A stretch of 64,000 nt of DNA from Streptomyces sp. 3214.6 (GTDB lineage Bacteria; Actinomycetota; Actinomycetes; Streptomycetales; Streptomycetaceae), in contig NZ_LT670819.1 of assembly GCF_900129855.1 (NCBI RefSeq), positions 4,836,001 through 4,900,000 on the forward strand, given 5' to 3'. Position numbers and translations under genes: made by a program. Shown here piece by piece: positions 49,488-57,120 of this stretch (position 1 is its first letter; each line of letters starts with the position of its first letter). The notes under the pieces are model-generated. The model ran no database searches and was not told the DNA's origin. It saw only the letters and a program-made list of their open reading frames with translations.

Positions 49488-50730
49488 CCGCGTCCGGGGT
49501 GCGATGCGGGTCGACGGCGAACGCGGTCCCCGGCGTGACGGCGATGCCGTGCGCGGCGGCAGCGGCCGTGAAGATGTCGGCGCGCCATGGTGCGGGCAAC
49601 TCCCACCAGGCGAAATAGGCGCTCGGGTCGGTCCGCACCGTGAACCCCGCGAGCTGCTCGGCGAGGATCCGCTGCCGCCGTACGGCATCCGCCCGCTTCT
49701 CCTCGACGAGCCGCCGCACCACCCCGTCCGCCGCCCACCGCACGGCCGCCTCCACCGCGAACCGCCCCGCACTCCATCCCCCGGACCGCACCGCACCCGC
49801 CACGGCCGCCACCCGCCGCTCCGGTACGACGAGAAAGCCGACGGTCAGCCCCGGCGCGACCCGCTTGGACAGCCCGTCGACGACATGGACGAGCCCGGGC
49901 GCGTGCACGGCAAGCGGAACGGCCTCCGGGTGCAGAAAGGACCAGATGCGATCCTCCACGACCGGGATCTCCAACTCGCTGACACAGAAGCCCAGTTGCA
50001 GTCGCCGCTCCTCGCTCATGCGCAAGGAGGTCGGGTTGTGGAGGGCGGGCTGGAGATAGAGAGCGGACAGCGGAGCGGCGCGATGGGCGGCGGCGAGCGC
50101 GTCGACCCGCACTCCCTCCGCGTCCCCCGCGACCGGCACCAACACCACCCCCAACCGCCCGGCGATCTCCTTGACCAGCGGATACGTCAGCTCCTCCACC
50201 CCGACCCGGCCGCCCGGCCGTACCAGGGACGCGAGGGCGGCGGCGATGGCCTGACGGGCGTTGCCGGTGAAGAGGACCTGGCCGGGCGCGGGCCGCCACC
50301 CGGGAAGCGCGAGCAGGTCGGCGGCGGCCGTACGGGCGGCGGCGGTCCCGTCGGCGGCACCGGGCCGCATGCTCTCGGTCAGCGCGTCCCCGCGCAGCAG
50401 CAGCGCGAGGGAGGTCGCGATCAACTCCGACTGCCCCGTCACGGACGGGTAGTTGAGCTCCAGGTTGACGGGGGAGTCGGTGGCGGCCGTCTCGACGAGC
50501 GCCCGCCCCTGCGCGACGGCCGGCGCGGCCCGCACGAACGTCCCCCGGCCTACCTCGCCCACCACCAGCCCCCGCCGCACGAGTTCGCCGTAGACCCGCC
50601 CGGCCGTCGACGGCGCGATGCGATGCCGTCGCGCGAACCACCGCTGTGGCGGGAGCTGTTGTCCGGGGCGCAGCCGCCCGGCGGCTATGTCGCCCGCTAT
50701 GCGGTCGGCGATGGACCGGTAGTCCTGCAC
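49384..50730 (-). CDS. MocR-type regulator (GntR winged helix plus aminotransferase fold)
   Basis: This 448-residue MocR protein has a winged helix at 5-70 (RSIADRIAGDIAAGRLRPGQ; IAPSTAGRVYGELVRRGLVV) and a fold type I aminotransferase-like domain at about 95-440. The PLP-binding Lys is in VDGLSKRVAPGLTVGF. MocR proteins sense PLP or an amino compound and bind direct repeats near divergent genes. It is divergent from an alpha/beta hydrolase at 50813 and two 13-bp repeats lie between them. The GTG at 50730 is preceded by a GGGGAGGG stretch at longer spacing. Confidence 0.9.
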   Translation of the reverse strand: MQDYRSIADRIAGDIAAGRLRPGQQLPPQRWFARRHRIAPSTAGRVYGELVRRGLVVGEVGRGTFVRAAPAVAQGRALVETAATDSPVNLELNYPSVTGQSELIATSLALLLRGDALTESMRPGAADGTAAARTAAADLLALPGWRPAPGQVLFTGNARQAIAAALASLVRPGGRVGVEELTYPLVKEIAGRLGVVLVPVAGDAEGVRVDALAAAHRAAPLSALYLQPALHNPTSLRMSEERRLQLGFCVSELEIPVVEDRIWSFLHPEAVPLAVHAPGLVHVVDGLSKRVAPGLTVGFLVVPERRVAAVAGAVRSGGWSAGRFAVEAAVRWAADGVVRRLVEEKRADAVRRQRILAEQLAGFTVRTDPSAYFAWWELPAPWRADIFTAAAAAHGIAVTPGTAFAVDPHRTPDAVRLGLGSAPEGELAWALRVLAGVAAAGPPASAGG

Positions 50731-50750
50731 GTGAACGCGCCCTCCCCTGA

Positions 50751-50786
50751 CATTGCACCGAGAGCAAAGATCTCATTGCACCGAGA
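50751..50786. promoter_or_regulatory. MocR-type operator: paired 13-bp direct repeats
   Basis: CATTGCACCGAGA occurs at 50751-50763 and 50774-50786, 23 bp apart (about two helical turns), inside the 82-bp divergent gap between the MocR gene and the hydrolase gene. MocR/GabR proteins typically bind same-orientation repeats with such spacing. It should let the MocR protein control the hydrolase and itself. Confidence 0.75.
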
Positions 50787-50812
50787 TGCGGGCCGACCCT
50801 AAGGTCGATCAC

Positions 50813-51625
50813 ATGCCCCCCTTCTCCGCATCCCTCGCATATGAGGACAAAGGCACATCCTCCATGGATCCGGCCGTCTCCCGGACGACGGTGCCCCTGG
50901 TCCTCATCCACGGCCATCCCTTCGACCGCACGATGTGGACCCCGCAGATCGAGGCGTTCTCCGCCACCCGCCGGGTGATCGCCCCCGACCTGCGCGGCTA
51001 CGGTGCCTCCCCGGTCGTCCCCGGCATCACCCTCCTCTCCCGCTTCGCCCAGGACATCGAGGAGTTGCTCGACGACCTGAAGGTGGACGCCTTCGTCCTG
51101 GCCGGACTGTCGATGGGCGGCCAGATCGCCATGGAGTGCTACGCCCGCTTCGGCGACCGGATCCGCGGCCTGGTCCTCGCCGACACCTTCCCGGAGCCGG
51201 AGACCCCCGGCGGCCGGCGCATCCGCAACGAGATGGCCGACCGCCTCCTGGCCGAGGGCATGCGCGGCTACGCCGACGAGGTCCTGGAAAAGATGGTCGC
51301 CCCCTACGCGGCCCCCGCCGTCAAGGCCCACGTCCACGGCATGATGACAGCGACGCCCCCCGAGGGCGCGGCGGCTGCCCTGCGCGGCCGCGCCGAACGC
51401 CCCGACTACCGGGACCTGCTGACCCGCGTCACGGTCCCGTCGCTGGTCGTGGTCGGCGCGGACGACGAGTACACCCCCGTGGCGGACGCGCGGGCCATGC
51501 ACGCGGCCCTCCCCGACTCCGCACTGCACATCATCGAACGCGCGGCCCACATGCCCAACCTGGAGCGGCCGCGGGAGTTCAACGAGGCGCTGACGGCTTT
51601 CCTGGCCCGGGTCGACGCGTCGTAG
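50813..51625 (+). CDS. Alpha/beta hydrolase under MocR control
   Basis: This 270-residue alpha/beta hydrolase has the oxyanion motif VLIHGHPFDRTMW, the nucleophile elbow LAGLSMGGQIAM and the acid in VVVGADDEYTP, with His in IIERAAHMPNLERP. It resembles esterases or C-C hydrolases of small ligands. No signal peptide. The start at 50813 was chosen because the first codons (PPFSASLAYEDKG) are typical of the family; upstream codons lie in the repeats. The likely substrate is unknown. Confidence 0.85.
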   Translation: MPPFSASLAYEDKGTSSMDPAVSRTTVPLVLIHGHPFDRTMWTPQIEAFSATRRVIAPDLRGYGASPVVPGITLLSRFAQDIEELLDDLKVDAFVLAGLSMGGQIAMECYARFGDRIRGLVLADTFPEPETPGGRRIRNEMADRLLAEGMRGYADEVLEKMVAPYAAPAVKAHVHGMMTATPPEGAAAALRGRAERPDYRDLLTRVTVPSLVVVGADDEYTPVADARAMHAALPDSALHIIERAAHMPNLERPREFNEALTAFLARVDAS

Positions 51626-51712
51626 ACCGTCCTGGACCCTGCCCTCATCGGACCGTCGTGGAATGGAACAGGATGGAACAGGAGGGGGCGGGAGGGAGCA
51701 GGAGGGGGCGGG

Positions 51713-52729
51713 ATGGAACGGCACGGAGCGGTATACGGTGCGCCGGGTCGAGGGAGCGCCGTGGGGGCGCCGTCTCGGCGGCCTCGGGCCCGGCTGTTCG
51801 GTGTCGGGTGCGCGGGGCTGCTGCTGGCGGGGATGAGTGTGGTCGTCGGGTGTCGGGTCGTCGACACCGACGCGGTCACGCCCGTGCCGCAGGTGCTGGC
51901 GTTCCTGCCGTGGCTGCTCCTGCCCGCCGGGATCGGGATCGCGCTGTCCCTTCTCGCCCGGTGGTGGCCGGGGCTGATCTGGGGAGTGGTCGCGGCCGGG
52001 CTGCTCACCTGGTTCGTCCAGCCGTACGGCGACGGGGGCGAGCCGGCCGGGACGGTCGTCGCCGAGCTGCGGGTGCTGACGTCGAACGTCGAGTTCGGGT
52101 GGGCGACCGACGCCCTCGTCCCCGTGGTCCGGCGGGAACGGCCGGACATCGTGTTCGTCGAGGAGTGCGAGTACGTCTGTCAGGCGGCCGTGCGCAGGGA
52201 ACTCGGGGGTGAGTACCCGTATCGGCAGGCCGTGCCGGGGGACTCCTCCGTCGGGTCGGTCGTCCTCAGCCGGTATCCGCTGCGGGCCGCGGCCACCGTG
52301 CCCGGCAGCATGGGCATGCCGGGGGCCGTCGCCGACGTCCACGGCCATGCCGTACGGCTCCAGCTCGCGCACCCCAAGCCGCCGCTGCCCCGCCAGGTGC
52401 ACCTGTGGAAGCGGGAACTGGGGCGACTGCGCGACTTCGCCGCCCGGTACCGGGACACCGGTCCGCTCGTCCTCGCCGGGGACTTCAACGCCTCCCAGGA
52501 CCACGCCGCCTTCCGCCGCATCCTCGACACCGGGCTGCGCGACGCGGCCCGCCTCGCCGGGGACGCCCGCGAGCCCAGCTGGCCGAGCAGCACCGCACCC
52601 GCCTTCGGCACGCAGATCGACCATGTGCTCGTGTCGAAGGAGTTCGCGGCGAGCAGCGCCCGATTTATTAGGCTCGACGGCACCGACCACCGCGCGCTGC
52701 TCGTGAACCTCACCCTCCACCAGGGATGA
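51713..52729 (+). CDS. Membrane-anchored EEP-family phosphodiesterase
   Basis: This 338-residue protein has three TM helices in the N-terminal 105 residues (LFGVGCAGLLLAGMSVVVG; LAFLPWLLLPAGIGIALSLL; IWGVVAAGLLTWFV), then a C-terminal endonuclease/exonuclease/phosphatase domain (about 115-335). Family residues are visible in VLTSNVEFG, IVFVEECE, LAGDFNASQD, IDHVLVSK and TDHRALLVN. It should hydrolyse phosphodiester bonds outside the membrane. The start is the ATG after a GGGGCGGG stretch. It overlaps the FUSC gene by four bases. Confidence 0.87.
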   Translation: MERHGAVYGAPGRGSAVGAPSRRPRARLFGVGCAGLLLAGMSVVVGCRVVDTDAVTPVPQVLAFLPWLLLPAGIGIALSLLARWWPGLIWGVVAAGLLTWFVQPYGDGGEPAGTVVAELRVLTSNVEFGWATDALVPVVRRERPDIVFVEECEYVCQAAVRRELGGEYPYRQAVPGDSSVGSVVLSRYPLRAAATVPGSMGMPGAVADVHGHAVRLQLAHPKPPLPRQVHLWKRELGRLRDFAARYRDTGPLVLAGDFNASQDHAAFRRILDTGLRDAARLAGDAREPSWPSSTAPAFGTQIDHVLVSKEFAASSARFIRLDGTDHRALLVNLTLHQG

Positions 52730-54708
52730 CGGACCGCGGGGGTGCTCATAATGAGGCCATGTCCCGCGAGTTCCCCATCGGCCTCACCCCTCCCGACTGG
52801 CTGGTGCGGAACCTTCGGCCCCAGCAGGCGCCCGTCAACCGGGCCGCCGTCGCCCGCGCCGCGCTCGCCATGACGCTGCCGTTGGTGATCGGCCTGGCGG
52901 CGGGACAGCCCGCGTACGGCGCGCTCGCCTCCATGGGCGCCCTGTCCGGCGTCATCGGCGACACCGCCGACGCCTACCGGATGCGGATCCTCAACATCGC
53001 GATCCCGCAGCTGTTCGGGGCCGTCGGCATCACCCTGGGCAGCGCCGTGTACGGGCACGGGGTGGCAGCGGTGGCCGTCCTCACCGGCGTGGCGCTGGTC
53101 TCCGGGATGATCTCGACGATCGGGGCCGTGGCGTCCGTCGCCGGGCTGCTGCTCCTGCTGAACTCCGTCGTGGGCGCGGGGCTGCCGATGCCGGGCCAGT
53201 GGTGGCTGGCGCCCCTCCTGATGAGCGGCGGCGGGCTGCTCGTGCTCCTCCTCGCCCTGCTGGCCTGGCCGCTGCGCTCCGGGGTGCCGGAGCGCACCGC
53301 GGTCGCCGCCACCTATCGCACGGTCGCCGACCTGCTGGCCGCCTGCGGCAGCGACGTCCCCGGCGAGTACGAGGACGCCCGGCACACCGTCACCCAGTCC
53401 CTGAACCAGTCGTACGACCTCGTCCTCGCCCGCCGTACCCGGCAGCACGGGCAGAGCCCCGAACTGACTCGGCTGATCGCCCAGTTGAACGCCGTCACCC
53501 CGGTGGTGGAGGCGGCCCCCGCCGCCCACCTCAACGGCCGGCCGCTGCCGACCGAGGTCCCCGAGGCCGTACGCCACCTCGCGCGGGCCGTGGGGACCGG
53601 CTTCACCGGACCGATAGACCTCCACCTGCCCGCCCCCGGGTCGGAGACCGCGCGCGCCGTCGACCACGCCCTGCGCCACGCCGCCGAGGTGGTCGCGGCG
53701 CCCGACATCGACCCGCGGGGCCTCGACGACCGCCTCGGCCGTCCGGCGGCCCTGCGCGTGCGCGCCGCCCGCGCGGCCCGCGACGTCGCCCTCTCCGCCG
53801 GCTCCTGGCGCTACGGCCTGCGCCTCGCCCTGTGCATCGGACTCGCCCAGGTCCTCGTCGCGACCGTCCCCGTGGCCCGCTCGTACTGGGTGGCCCTGAC
53901 CATCACGTTCGTCCTGAAACCCGACTTCGGATCCGTGTTCTCACGGGCCCTGCTGCGCGCCCTGGGGACGGTCGTCGGGCTGGTCGTCGCGGCGGCGGTG
54001 CTGTCGCAGGTGCCGAGGGGCTGGTGGGACGTCCCGGCGATGCTGCTGCTCGCCCCGCTGATCCCCGCCCTGACCCCCCGCGGATACGGCTACCAGACGG
54101 CGGCCATCACCCCGGTGATCCTGCTCCTCTCCGACATCCTGAACCACCAGGGCACGGGCCTGTTGCTGCCCCGCCTGGTGGACTCGCTGATCGGCTGCGC
54201 GATCGCGCTGGTGGCGGGCTATCTGCTATGGCCGGAGAGCTGGCACACCCGGGTCGGCGACCGCCTCGCCGACACGGTCGCGGACACCGCCCGCTACGTC
54301 GACGCCGCCTTCGGCCCGGACGTCGACCCGGCCGCCCGCGCCCGCATGCGCCGCCGCCTCTACCGCGACCTGTCCGTCATCCGCACCGAGTTCCAGCGCG
54401 CCCTGACCGAGCCCCCGCCCACCGGTCGGCGGGCCGCCGCCTGGTGGCCGCTGGTCGTCGCCGTGGAACGCATCGTGGACGCGACGACGGCGGCCCGGGT
54501 CCGTGTGAAACACGGAGCCGAACCGCCGTCGGATCCGGAGGTCGGTCACATCACGCGGCAACTGCGGGAACTCGCCGAGGGCCTGCGCGACACGGAGGTC
54601 CTCTACCCAGTCCGCACGGACCTGACCGGCCCGCCCGGCAGCGTCCTGGAACCCCTGCGCCAGGAGGTCGCCGCGGCGCGGGCGGTCACCTCACCGCAGC
54701 GAACCTGA
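52726..54708 (+). CDS. FUSC-family aromatic/fusaric-acid-type exporter-like protein
   Basis: This 660-residue membrane protein has two blocks of TM helices (residues about 40-180 and 355-520) with soluble regions after each, the layout of FUSC/AaeB proteins that export aromatic acids or act in the envelope. Landmarks are MTLPLVIGLAAGQPAYGALA, LLLNSVVGAGLPMPGQWW, RSYWVALTITFVLKPDFGSV and GYGYQTAAITPVILLLS. The ATG overlapping the EEP stop (ATGA) gives a coupled start; an ATG at 52759 would remove only 11 residues. The two proteins may serve one envelope process. Confidence 0.85.
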   Translation: MTDRGGAHNEAMSREFPIGLTPPDWLVRNLRPQQAPVNRAAVARAALAMTLPLVIGLAAGQPAYGALASMGALSGVIGDTADAYRMRILNIAIPQLFGAVGITLGSAVYGHGVAAVAVLTGVALVSGMISTIGAVASVAGLLLLLNSVVGAGLPMPGQWWLAPLLMSGGGLLVLLLALLAWPLRSGVPERTAVAATYRTVADLLAACGSDVPGEYEDARHTVTQSLNQSYDLVLARRTRQHGQSPELTRLIAQLNAVTPVVEAAPAAHLNGRPLPTEVPEAVRHLARAVGTGFTGPIDLHLPAPGSETARAVDHALRHAAEVVAAPDIDPRGLDDRLGRPAALRVRAARAARDVALSAGSWRYGLRLALCIGLAQVLVATVPVARSYWVALTITFVLKPDFGSVFSRALLRALGTVVGLVVAAAVLSQVPRGWWDVPAMLLLAPLIPALTPRGYGYQTAAITPVILLLSDILNHQGTGLLLPRLVDSLIGCAIALVAGYLLWPESWHTRVGDRLADTVADTARYVDAAFGPDVDPAARARMRRRLYRDLSVIRTEFQRALTEPPPTGRRAAAWWPLVVAVERIVDATTAARVRVKHGAEPPSDPEVGHITRQLRELAEGLRDTEVLYPVRTDLTGPPGSVLEPLRQEVAAARAVTSPQRT

Positions 54709-54719
54709 CGAAGCACTAT

Positions 54720-54752
54720 CAGGACCTGGCCCAGGACCTGGCCCAGGACCTG
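54720..54752. repeat. CAGGACCTGGCC 12-bp tandem repeat
   Basis: The 12-bp unit CAGGACCTGGCC occurs twice, followed by CAGGACCTG plus TCC. It lies between the convergent FUSC and PhoX genes. The unit is partly self-complementary and may stand in as a terminator. Confidence 0.7.
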
Positions 54753-54754
54753 TC

Positions 54755-56854
54755 CTAGACGCCGATGTCGTCGCCGTCCGCGCGCCACACCGCCACCACC
54801 GACGGGCGGACCAGCTTCCCCGCGCCGTCCGGCCAGGTGCTCGCCGGCTTCTCAACCGAGGCGCCGTCCGCCTCGCCCGGGTGCTGCACCGCGACCAGCA
54901 CCCGCCGGTCCTGGATGACCGGACCGCAGGTCTCCGCGCCGGTCGGCACCGTCAGGAACTGCTTCAGCTCACCGCGCCGCGCACCGCGCGTGGCGACGCC
55001 GAACAGTCCGTCGTGCGAGCCCAGCTGACTGCCGTCGGTGGAGATCCACAGGTTGCCGTGCGGGTCGAAGGCCACGTTGTCCGGGCAGGAGATCGGGCTG
55101 ACGTCGTCCTTGGGGAAGCCCGCGAAGTACGTCGCCGGGTCGTCGGGGTCGCCGGCGACGAGGAACAGCGACCAGGCGAACGTGGTGCTCTCCGGGCGAC
55201 CGCGGCGCTCGGTCAGCTCCAGGATGTGCCCGTGCTTGTTGGCGTTGCGCGGGTTGGCCTCGTCGGCCTTGGCGTTCGCGCCGACACCGCGGTTGGTGTT
55301 GTTGGTGAGGACGACGTACACCTTGCCGGTGACCGGCGAGGGCTGGATGTCCTCGGGCCGGTCCATCTTCGTCGCGCCGACCTTGTCACCGGCGAGGCGG
55401 GTGAAGACGAACACCTCCTCGGCGCTCATCCCCTCGACATGCGAGACGGCGCCCTCGGCGGTGGCGGTGGCCAGCGGGATCCACTCGCCGCCGCCGTCGA
55501 ACTCACCGTCGGCGGGCAGCTTGCCGGTGCCGTCGATCTCGACGGCGGGGGAGTCGCCGGTGAGGCGGGCGACGTACAGCGTGCCCTCGTCGAGCAGGGA
55601 CAGGTTGTGCTCGCGCACGGCCCGGCTCGACCCCTTCTTCATACGCTTGCTGCCGACGAACTTGTAGAAGTAGTCGAACCGCTCGTCGTCGCCGGTGTAG
55701 ACGACGGGCCGCCCGTCGTCGGTGAGCCGCACGGTCGCCGCCTCGTGCTTGAAGCGTCCGAGGGCGGTGTGCTTACGGGGCGTGGACGTCGGGTCGTACG
55801 GGTCGAACTCGACGACGTACCCGAACCGGTGCACCTCGTTCGGCTCCTGAGCGACGTCGAAACGCTTGTCGAAGCGTTCCCACTTGCGCTCGGTCGCGCC
55901 GGTGCCGATCCCGTACCGCTTGTCGGTGGCGCGGCTGCTGTTGGCGAAGTACTGGTTGAAGTTCTCCTCGCCGTGCAGCGTCGTGCCCCAGGGGGTGGTG
56001 CCGCCGGAGCAGTTGTTGAGCGTGCCGAGGACCTTGGTGCCGGTCGGGTCGACGGACGTCCTGAGCAGGTCCGACCCGGCGGCGGGGCCGGTGAGCCGGA
56101 ACTCGGTGGTGGCGGTGACGCGACGGTTCAGGTGGTGGCGGGGGACGGCGGTCAGCTTCCCTGTCCGCCGGTCCTCCTCCACCACGACGGCCGTCAGACC
56201 GTGCGCCGCCCAGGCGACCTCGACCTGCTGCCGGGTGGGGTTGGCGGGGTCGTAGCCGCGGAACATCAGGATCTCGTTGGTGTACTCGTGGTTGGCGACG
56301 AGCAGCTGCCGGTCGCACTCACCGGGCAGGGGCAGCAGCGCCAGGAAGTCGTTGTTGTACCCGAACTGTCCGGCCTGGGCCGCGGCGGTCTGCTTCTCCG
56401 GGTCGAAGGCGGGGGCCCCGCGCAGAATGGGCTCGCCCCAGCGGATGACGACGTTCTGCCGGTACCCGTCGGGGACGGTGACCGCGTCGGCGGTGTTCGG
56501 CGCGACGGCGGTGAAGCGAAGCCCGCGAGCGCTCTTGCCGGAAGGATTTCCGGAAGGCTTTCCGGGATGCTTGCCGGACGTCGTCGCCGCCGCGCCCGGC
56601 GTGGCGGCGGCCGGCAGCGCCCCGGCGACACCGGCCGTCCCGGCGGCGGCCGCGACGGTGACGACCGCCGCGGTGCGCATCATGGCGCGGCGGCCGAGCG
56701 CCCCGACGATGACATCGCCGACGTATGCGTTGTCGCTGGTGTTGGGCACCTCGTGGAAGCAGGCGTCACCACACCGGAAACGGCAGGTCATGGCGGATCG
56801 CCCGCCGGGATGCGAGCCGGACGGAGTCCCGATGATCGGCAGTAGCTTGCGCAC
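54755..56854 (-). CDS. PhoX-family exported alkaline phosphatase (Tat type)
   Basis: This protein of about 699 residues from a GTG preceded by GGGGAG. The start RKLLPIIGTPSGSHPGGRSA is followed by a Cys-rich CRFRCGDACFHEV and a twin-Arg GRRAMMRTAAVVTVAAAAGT, a Tat-type signal with folded export. The body has the PhoX/DUF839 repeats: VANHEYTNEILMFRGYD, NNCSGGTTPWGTTLHGEENF, PEDIQPSPVTGKVYVVLTNN and CPDNVAFDPHGNLWIS. PhoX uses iron and calcium to release phosphate from organic esters. The preceding bases carry a candidate PHO box, so it is probably induced by phosphate limitation. Confidence 0.9.
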   Translation of the reverse strand: MRKLLPIIGTPSGSHPGGRSAMTCRFRCGDACFHEVPNTSDNAYVGDVIVGALGRRAMMRTAAVVTVAAAAGTAGVAGALPAAATPGAAATTSGKHPGKPSGNPSGKSARGLRFTAVAPNTADAVTVPDGYRQNVVIRWGEPILRGAPAFDPEKQTAAAQAGQFGYNNDFLALLPLPGECDRQLLVANHEYTNEILMFRGYDPANPTRQQVEVAWAAHGLTAVVVEEDRRTGKLTAVPRHHLNRRVTATTEFRLTGPAAGSDLLRTSVDPTGTKVLGTLNNCSGGTTPWGTTLHGEENFNQYFANSSRATDKRYGIGTGATERKWERFDKRFDVAQEPNEVHRFGYVVEFDPYDPTSTPRKHTALGRFKHEAATVRLTDDGRPVVYTGDDERFDYFYKFVGSKRMKKGSSRAVREHNLSLLDEGTLYVARLTGDSPAVEIDGTGKLPADGEFDGGGEWIPLATATAEGAVSHVEGMSAEEVFVFTRLAGDKVGATKMDRPEDIQPSPVTGKVYVVLTNNTNRGVGANAKADEANPRNANKHGHILELTERRGRPESTTFAWSLFLVAGDPDDPATYFAGFPKDDVSPISCPDNVAFDPHGNLWISTDGSQLGSHDGLFGVATRGARRGELKQFLTVPTGAETCGPVIQDRRVLVAVQHPGEADGASVEKPASTWPDGAGKLVRPSVVAVWRADGDDIGV

Positions 56855-56924
56855 CTTTACTCTCCCCTTGCGTTCCCTTGGTATCAGCGTGACCGTAGGG
56901 GTACGCATGTGCGGATGCACTGCT

Positions 56925-56946
56925 GCGGGATGAACGGAAGGTGAAT
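56925..56946 (-). promoter_or_regulatory. Candidate PHO box (PhoP operator)
   Basis: Read on the minus strand, two 11-base direct repeats lie head to tail: ATTCACCTTCC and GTTCATCCCGC, close to the Streptomyces PHO-box repeat consensus beginning G(T/G)TCAYY. The pair is about 70 bp upstream of the phosphatase start, a normal distance for PhoP activation. Confidence 0.65.
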
Positions 56947-57120
56947 CCCCGGCTGCCAGAAGGGTGTTGCGCTTGCGCGGAGGGGGTGCCGAGGCGGTAT
57001 TGACACACCCGGATTCCTTGCACTCACCCCTGCCCAAGATCACCCCCCGGGGCCGCTAACCTTACGTGTCCGTCCTGGCCAGGGATTTACGGGCTTCAAC
57101 TCACGCGAAGGGTTGCGCAC

